Source: Cygnus atratus
Lineage: Eukaryota > Chordata > Aves > Anseriformes > Anatidae
NCBI RefSeq assembly: GCF_013377495.2
Contig: NC_066362.1
Span: 102,048,129-102,112,128, forward strand
Length of the DNA stretch: 64,000 bases
Reading direction: 5' to 3'
This document shows, piece by piece, positions 53,101 to 62,100 of this stretch. Each line of letters opens with the position of its first letter. The first letter of the stretch is position 1. Position numbers and translations under genes: made by a program. The notes beneath the pieces are model-generated. The model worked only from the letters and a program-made list of their open reading frames with translations. It ran no database searches and was not told the origin of the DNA.

Positions 53101-56100
53101 AATTCATCTGTTTTGATGTGACTGCTCACATGCCAGATGTAACTGCTGCAGTCTACTACTGACTGACTGCAGCTAAGTTAATGCAAAAAAAAAAAAAAGA
53201 GTATTTATCAGTATACGAGAGACAAACTTCTGTTTCTTAATAGAATCATAGAACGACTTGGGTAGGAAGAGACCTTAAAGATTATCTAACTCCACCCCCC
53301 CCTCCCCCCGTCATTGGCAGGGATGCTGCCCACTAGATCAGGTTGGCCAAGGCCCCATCCAGCCTGGCCTTGAACACCTCCAGGGATGGGGCATCCACAG
53401 CTTCTCTGGGCAACCTGTGCCAGAGCCTCACCACCCTTAAGGTGAAGAATTTCCTCCTAATGTCTAGGCTAAATTTGACCTCTTTTAGTTTAAAACCATT
53501 CCCCCTTGTCCTATCATTATCTGCCTGAGTAAAGAGTCCTTCTTTTTTGTGAGACCCCTTTAAATACTGAAAAGCCTCAATAAGGTCTCCCCAGAGCCTT
53601 CTCTTCTCCAGGCAGAACATCCCCAGCTCTCTCAGCCTTTCTTCACAGGAGAGGTGCTCCAGCCCTCTGATCAACTTTGTGGCTGGCTCTCTTCTGGACC
53701 AGCTCTAACAGGTCCACATCTTTCTTGTGCTGGGGGCCCCATACCTGTACACTCCATATACTGTATATATGGAGTATATACAGTACTCCAGCTGGGGCCT
53801 CACAAATGCAGAGTAGAAGGGGACAATCACCTCCCTCGACCTGCTGGTCACACACACCTCTGTTGATGCAGCCCAGGATACAGTTGGCCTTCTGGGCTGC
53901 AAGTGAGCACTGCTGACTCAGGTCGAGCTTTTCATCCACCAGAAACCCCAAGTGCTTCTCTGCAGGGCTGCTCTCAATGAGTTCTTCTCCCAGTCTGTGC
54001 TCATGTCTGGGATTGCCCAGACCCAGGTGCAGCACTGTGCACTTTAATTTGTTGAACCTCATTAGGTTCACGTGGACCCACTTCTCAAGCTTGTCCAGGT
54101 AGTAGAACACATTCCAGTGATTTTATAAGGTAAAATGAAATGACATAGGCAAGGTGAAATAGCCATTCAGAAGCATCACCCCTATCTTCAGCCTCAAAAG
54201 GGTATCTGTGGAAGCACAAAACTCTAGAATAAAACTATGATCTTATAAATGCAATGGAATATTCTCTGCACTATTTCATACCCACACAAACACATGTTGA
54301 AATAGGAAAAACTAATGTGGCAGGAGATGGTAGCATGAACTAAATAGGAATGTGATAATAAAGTAACAATATCAAAAAAATGAGAGGTCTGTGGGAGAAA
54401 AATGTAATTATGGTGAAACAAAGAATAAAGCATGTTACCTCATCCCTTTATCAGCAATAGCTTGATACTGTCTTGCTTGGTACCAAGTTGACCATGAGCC
54501 AGCAATGCAATGTACCCTCACCCCTAAGGTGGCTGGCTAATAGTACTGAGGGCTGCATTTGCAGATAGCAGCAAGTTGGGCAGGAGCATTCATCTGCTTG
54601 AGGGCAGGAAGGCTCTGCAGAGAGACCTGAATAGGCTAGATCGATGTGCCACATCCAGTTGTATGGGCACTCAACAAGGCTAAACGCTGGGAGCTGCACT
54701 TGGGTCCATAATGTGAGAATTAAAGCTGTGTTTCTGCAGTAGAAAATTCCACTAACCTTGCATATTTGAAACTAATTGGGAAGGCATAACAGTGTGTGTG
54801 GGGGGGTATGTTAAGCAGCTAAGGAGGAAACAAGCATCAGGTAGTAGTGGATATAAGGCTGTTATACACTTCTGTTGCGCGCTCCTGCTTGCAGGACATC
54901 CACCATTGCAATCATGAATAAACATGTTACTTCACTGAGATCCTCACCTGAGCCTGTGTTATTGGCTGCAGATTGCTTCTCACAATGACTTTCGTATGCT
55001 GCAGTATATGCTCAGGGAAGAGTGGCTGGAAAACTGCCCAGCAAAATGGACCTGGGGGTGTTAGTAAACTGCTGGCTGAACGTAAGCCAGCAGTGTGCTC
55101 AGGTGGCCAAGAAGGCCAATGACATACTGGCCTCTATCGGAAATTGTGTGGCGAGCAGAGCTAGGGAATGGATTGTCCCTCGGTACATGGCACTGGTGAG
55201 AGCACACGTTGAGTACTGTGTTCAGTTTTGGGCCCCTCACTACAAGATAGATATTGATTGGCTGGAACGCATTCAGAGAAGAGCAATGAAGCTGGTGAAA
55301 GGACTGGAAGACGTATGAGAAGTGACTGAGGGAATCAGGTTTGTTTAGTCTAGAGAAAAGGAGGCTGAGGGGAGACCTCATGGCTCTCTACAACTACCTG
55401 AAAGGAGGATGCAGCGAGGTGGGCATCAGTCTCTCTTCTCACATGACAAGTGATAAGATGTAAGGCAATGGCCTCAAGTTGTACCAGGGGAGGTTGAGAT
55501 TGGTTATCAGGAAGAATTTATTCATGGAAAAGGTGGTTAGGCATTGGAATAGGCTGCCCATGGAGGCAGTGGAGCTGCCATCCCTGGAACTATTTAAGAG
55601 AGATGTGGACGTGGTGCTTAAGGACACGGTTTAGTGGTGGACTTGTAGCACCTGGTGGATGCTTGGACTTGATGATCTTATGAGTCTTTTCCAACCTAAA
55701 TAATTCTATGACTAGGAAGAGCACTGCCAGCATGTCAAGGGAAGTGGCCCTTCCTCTCTGCTCAGTACCGGTAAAGCCATAATATTAAGTACTATGTACA
55801 GTTCTGGGCTCCCCAGGAAAAGAAAGACATGGACATGCTGGAGCAAGTCCAACAAAGGGCCACAAAGATTATTATGGGACCAGAGCATCTCTCATATGAG
55901 GTGAGTCTGAGATAGCCAGGACAGTTCACCAAGGATCTTCTCAAGGTATATAAGTACCTGATGGGAGGGCATAAAGGAGATGGAGCATGTAGTGTCTACT
56001 GACAGGACAAGAGGCAACGGTCACGATTTAAAACACATGAAATTCCATCTGAACACAAGAAAACATTTCTTTTTACTGTGAGGCTAGTCAAACACTAGAA

Positions 56101-59100
56101 GAGGTTGCTCAGCAAAGTTGTGGAGTTTCCTTCTGTGGAGATACTCAAAACCTGACTTGACACCATCCGGTGCAACCTGTTCTAGTTCACCTTATTTGAG
56201 CAGTGGGGTTGCATGAGATGATCTCCAGAGGCTCCTTCTAACTTCCATGATTCCCTGATTCTGTGTGTTTGGATTCTGGAGATCACAAGATACATGGAAA
56301 TAGTTTAGAGTCTAGGTCTTAGAGAATGAGTTCGGTGACAATAAATAATTCAGGCTGTTACAGGAAAATGCAACAGAAACACTAGCATCACAAAATGGTT
56401 AAACTATGAGCTTAGAACTATTTTGACTAATGTACTGTTTTGTATTTCATACAGCATTCAAAATTGACTCATCAGGTACCAAAGATTAGCTCCTACTACT
56501 TGGAACAAGGGGAATGGAACAATGAAAAAGCAGTGCTCTTTGAACAGATGCTAGAAAGTCTTCTAACTGGGTTATAAAGAGAAGTGAAAACAAAAGCCAG
56601 TGTTGTTCTCTGTTAGACTATGATGGGAAAACAGAAGATGGATTCATGTTTCCTTAGCAAGGAAAGTCTCACATAATTGATTACAGCATACCTGAATTGA
56701 AAGGAATATCCTTTTCCTGGAATGAAGACCAAGAGAAGACCAAGACGGAAATCCACATAGGCCACTATTACAACCATTGGGGATGCTGGGAGGGAGGTAC
56801 AGAGGAAGACAACAATACAAATGTGCACATTCACTTATTTTCAGGTGCGTAGACAAATGGGGTTTAAAACAGGGCTTTATTAAAATATTTGTAAGAGGAG
56901 GGGGACAAGGAACCTCCAGCCAGGCATATTCCTTCAAGAGTTCATAGCTGGTGACTCACAGGGATCCTGGCATTGACATGGAAGATACAAATTTGTAACA
57001 TGAGTAAGAATTTGTAAAATGAGTAAGGACCCTTCAGTTCTTAACCACCGATTCAACTGCAGAATGCTGTGCTTCCAAAAATCATGCGTATTCAGGTTAA
57101 TCCAATGAAACTTAAGTTTCTGCTGTGAAGCAGAAACTGTCGTAAGCAGAACACCAGGTTGTATTCAATGTCCTTTCAACTACATACTCCAAATCCCCAG
57201 GGATATTTCACGTATACGCATTGGCAAGATCCACGGGGCCTTAGATTCCTGTAATCTTCAATTTGTGAATTATTAAACCTTGCCTGTCATTTCTGTTGGC
57301 ATTGTACTCCATTACAACACAAAATCATTTAAATGCAAAGCAATTGCTATTCTCCCCTAGCAACAAAGTCAGCAGTTAAACAGCACACAGCGTGCTTAAC
57401 CCAGACTAGAGAGCAAAACACAAAGTTACCTGAAAATAAGTTTACTGCACGTCATGCCACAAATTTTTATTGTCTGCTAAACCAAAAAATACGGGAAAAA
57501 AAATAAATTTTCTAAATTAACAGTCTAGAATGGTATGTGGAGTTTTATTACCGGTCCAGTTCTTATAAGTAAGTTTTAATGAGGAAGCTATTAAGAAGAT
57601 TGAAACAGTAAAATTTAATTTCCATCCCAAACTAGATGACTCAGCAATATACTAGATTCAGATTCTTGGTTTTTGTGTTTTTTTGTTTGTGTGTTTTGTG
57701 GGGTTTTTTTGGCCTGTAATTTCACATAAGAATTTTAGATTGGAAAGGAGTGCAGAAGTGATCACAGACTTCTCTAACAGTAACAGGCTGTTAGAGTTTT
57801 AGTATCGCATAGGAGATGTTTTACACAGCACTAGGACTAAGGGTAAATGTTCTTGTAGTAGTCTAAAACACTAGCTCTAGGCATATCAACAAATTCACTT
57901 ACAAGAGCAGTCATTCCATAACCCAATTACAATACATTTAACAGCTTTATTGTGGAGATTACCCAGCTGTGTCCCACTGATAAAACAAGAGACTGGAGCT
58001 ATCCTAGTGCAAGACAATTTGCAGAAACAGTTTTCACACAACATGAATTCACAATTATCTTGAAATCTGGGCACTTCCCCCTCCTACAGATGCCATATTG
58101 ACAGTGGTTAAAAAAAAAAAAAAAGGCAGGAGAAAAAAAATAACCTTTGCCTCTATAAAAATTGGTCATCAGTAACCTAAAGCATAAGAAATGGGAGAAC
58201 TTAGCTGAAGAGACAATTCAAATAAACAGCAACTTTAAGACTTTTATTGTTCTAACAATTGCAGTTACCAAGTGTGAACATTTCAAGTTGTGTCTGGAAA
58301 TTTTAGTGACAAGAACTGTTTTGCTACTTTTTCTCTCTCTTGCCACTGCTGTCTGCATCACAGGAAGTGAACTGATTCCCTCTTTATTCACACTGACGAG
58401 CAGCAACAACCTGTAGTCACAAAGGTATTCTCTTCTTTCTAAAATGCATTCCTAGGAGTACATCTCAACTGCATTTAAAAATATTTACAAATTTATACCA
58501 TTTTAGACAGATTTCTTGGTAATGCTCAGATTTTAAAGGGACTGGGCAAACAAGATATTAAGCCAATTCTCTTTTATCTAAGGATAAGATTTGTGAAATT
58601 GTAAACCCTGGGACTTACAAAACAGTTCTTGTTAATTCCAAGAAGGTCACCAGCACCCAAATAAAAATACCCAAGGGCTAACAGAGATGTTAGAAGGATT
58701 TTAAAAGGAAACCTGGACTTTTCTGTCCTGTCTGGATTACAAGTATAGCTAAAATCATTAGCAAATAACTTTGATTTTTTTTTCCTCCACAAACTTATAA
58801 TTTAGGTGCATCTACGCAAAACAATCAAGCCCAGCAGTCTCCCAAGACTCCCAACAACCTCAACTATGCTACAGTCTTTCAAATATGGAAAGGCCTTTTG
58901 GCTGGAAATCACTTTTGAACATTTTTCGGTCCACGGGCTCATAATCTTTGGAAATTTAGCTTATTGACAATAGGCCCTTTTTCTTCATTACCTTTTGAAG
59001 ACACTCTGCAGTAACCTGGGATTCCCAAACTGAAAAACACTAACTCGTGTGTTTAGTCACCAGGAAAGCATCCAAAGTATGGGAGGTGTGGTGGTTTTAC

Positions 59101-62100
59101 CCAGCTGGGCAGCTGATCTCTACCATAGCCACTCTCTCACTCCCTCTCCTCAAAGGGAAAGGGGGAGAAAATACAATGGAAAGGGCTCAAGGGTTGAGAT
59201 AAGGACAGGGAGATCACTCAACAATTATCATCACAGGAAAAACAGGCTCAGCATAGGGAGATTAATATAATTTATTACCCATTGCTAACATGCTAGAGCA
59301 GCGAGAAACTAAAAGCAAACTAAAAACAACTTCCCTCCCATCCACCCTCCTCTACATTCTCCCCCCAGGCAGCGCAGGGGAATGGGGGCTGCGGTCAGTC
59401 CCTAATGCTTCGGTCAGTCCCTAACGCTTCGTCTCCACTGCTCCTTCTCAGTCACTCTCTGGCTCTGCTCCACGTGGGGTCCCTCCCACGGGATGCCGTC
59501 CTTCCTGAACTGAGCCTGCGGGGGCTGCCCACAGGCAGCAGCTCTTCAAGAACTGCTCCCACATGGCTCCGCACCATGGGGTCCATCCCTCAGGAGCAAA
59601 CTGCTCCAGCACGGGTCCCCCACGGGCGGCAGCTCCCCCCAGACCCCCTGCTCCTGCGTGGGCTCCTCTCCACGGGCTGCAGCTCTGGTCCGGGGTCTGC
59701 TCCTGCGGGGGCTCTCCATGGGCCGCAGCCTCCTCCAGGCCACATCCACAGGCTGCAGCGTGGAGATCTGCTCCATGTAGGACCCATGGGCTGCAGGGGG
59801 ACAGCCTGCTCCACCAGGGGCCTCTCCACAGGCCGCAGGGGAACTGCTGCTGCAGCACCTGGAGCACCTCCTGCCCTCCTGCTGCACTGACCTTGGGGGC
59901 TGCAGGGCTGGTTCTCACTCCTCTCTCCCAGCTGCTGTTGTGTAACACACTTTTTCCCTTTCTTAAATCTGCTCTCACAGAGGTGCAAACAGTGCATCTC
60001 ACTGGCTCACCCTGGCCAGTGGCAGGTCCCTTTGGAGCCAGCTGAAACTGCTCTTATCTTACAAGGGGCAGCTTCTGAACTCTTCCCACAGAGGCCCCAC
60101 CTGCAGCTCCTCACTACCAAAACCTTACCACGTAAAATCAATACAGGAGGGACCACTGTGGTTGACATCCATTTTTGTAATCTCTGTAGACTCAGTCAAG
60201 ACTTCAATGTCCTGAAAATGATGTTCTTCATATGTGACATCTACAAGCCAGAAGCTGAATCCCATTTGGAAGGCAGTGTGTGGGAAGCTTTAAACATTGC
60301 TGTTTACTATATAATTATTGTGTGAAATGGTGAAGTTCATTAGTCTCCAAGACTGTCAAACGCATAGTACTATAAGACTCAAATCACCTTCTCAATATTT
60401 TAAAAGCTTACTATGATTTTAGTTACTTCATCTGAATGTGTTTACCTTATCCAACATTTTCAATTTCAGACTTTCCCAAATGAAAAGGAATGTTGTAGCG
60501 CTAATCAAACCCATGAAATATCTCAATCAGTATTATCATTCTATAAAGCATTAAGACAGCTGTGTCATGTCTAGCTGGAAGTCAAAGTTTATATTGTTGA
60601 TTATTAGCAATAACGTACCACATTCATTTTTCTTTGCAAAAAGACTGTTTGGACAAGTAACAAATTCATCAAATCACAGAATATCTTGAGTTGGAAGGGA
60701 CCCACAAGGATCACTGAGTCCAAATCCTGGCTCCACACAGGACCACCCTAAAATAAAACCATGTCTGAGTGCATTGTCCAAACACTTCTTGAACTCCATT
60801 AGGCTTGGTGCTGTGACCACTTCCCTGGGGAGCCTGTTCCAGTGCCCAACAACCAATTGGTGAAGAACCTTCTCCCAATATCCACCCTGAACCCCATCTG
60901 TCACAGACTCATGCCATTTTCTTGGTCCCAGAATGGAGCCCTGTGGAACCCCACTAGTGACTGGCCATCAGCCTGATGTAACCCCATTTACTCTAACTCT
61001 TTGAGACCAACCCATCAACCAGTTGTTCACCACTCGTATTATGTATTTACCTAGCTGTATGCTAGACATTTTGCCCAGAAGGATACTGTGAGAAACTTTA
61101 CTGAAATCCAAAAACATCAACTGGCTTCCATTAGACAACTAGATGGGTGACGCTGTCATAAAAGGAAATTAAGTTCATTAAGCAGAACCTTCCCCTCGTG
61201 AACCCATGTTTTCTGTGACCAACGACTGTATTGTCTTTCAGGTGTTTTTCAGTAACTCCCAGAAAAATCTTTGTTATAATTTTACCAGGCACTGAAATGA
61301 GACTGACAGGTCTGTAGTTACTAGGGTCTTCTTTCTATTCCAGTTTTCAAAAAGGACAAATGTTTGTTAGCTTCCAGTCAAGTCAGACCTCTCCAGTTTC
61401 CTTTGCCAAACAAGAGGTGTAATTACTAAATTAGTTATTTACGGCTAACTTTACTATTCTCTTCTTAGGAGAAGACCTTTCCTAAGAATACAGTTGTGGG
61501 GGGTTTGTTTGTTTGTTTTTGTCTTCCTGCAATTTATTATAGTGTTCCTGAACATTCAAAGTCAAAAACCTACAAATAATAGGCCTTAAATATCTACTTA
61601 AAGACCATGTACATTTATTTAGGTTCATGTATTCTAGTATTCTTACCTTAATCAATGGAGACTAATAAAGAAAATAGATTATTTCTTTAATAAACTGGGG
61701 CTGAGAGGGATGAACTTGCACTAATGTTAGGCTGTTCCTGTGAGGCATCCATGTAAGTGTGCAAAACAAGTTTCTTAGCAGAAAGAAGTTGTGCTACTAC
61801 AACTTTACATAAAAGCAGTGTTGTTTCCTGTGGCTTCAATTCTGTAAAAATTTAAAGTCTAATATCTGTGCAAGAAAATTTATTGGCATAAGGTCATTAA
61901 AAAAAAAAGCTTCTAGAATTGGTATACAAACCTCAATCTTAGAAGATTTCTTCTTTCTGCTGACTTTACCGTTTCATAGCATATTTGGTTGACCCGCGAG
62001 ATTAGTGGATCCCTTCTCACTCTATTGCCTCTTTTCACCCTCCTCAACTAAAATTACAAAGCTTATCCCAAACAAACACCTTCTCTCTTCTACATTAGCT

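Noticed and set aside
59405..60045. ORFs of 110-185 codons on both strands
   Set aside because: They fall wholly inside the GC-rich repetitive middle of the solo LTR and match no retroviral protein.
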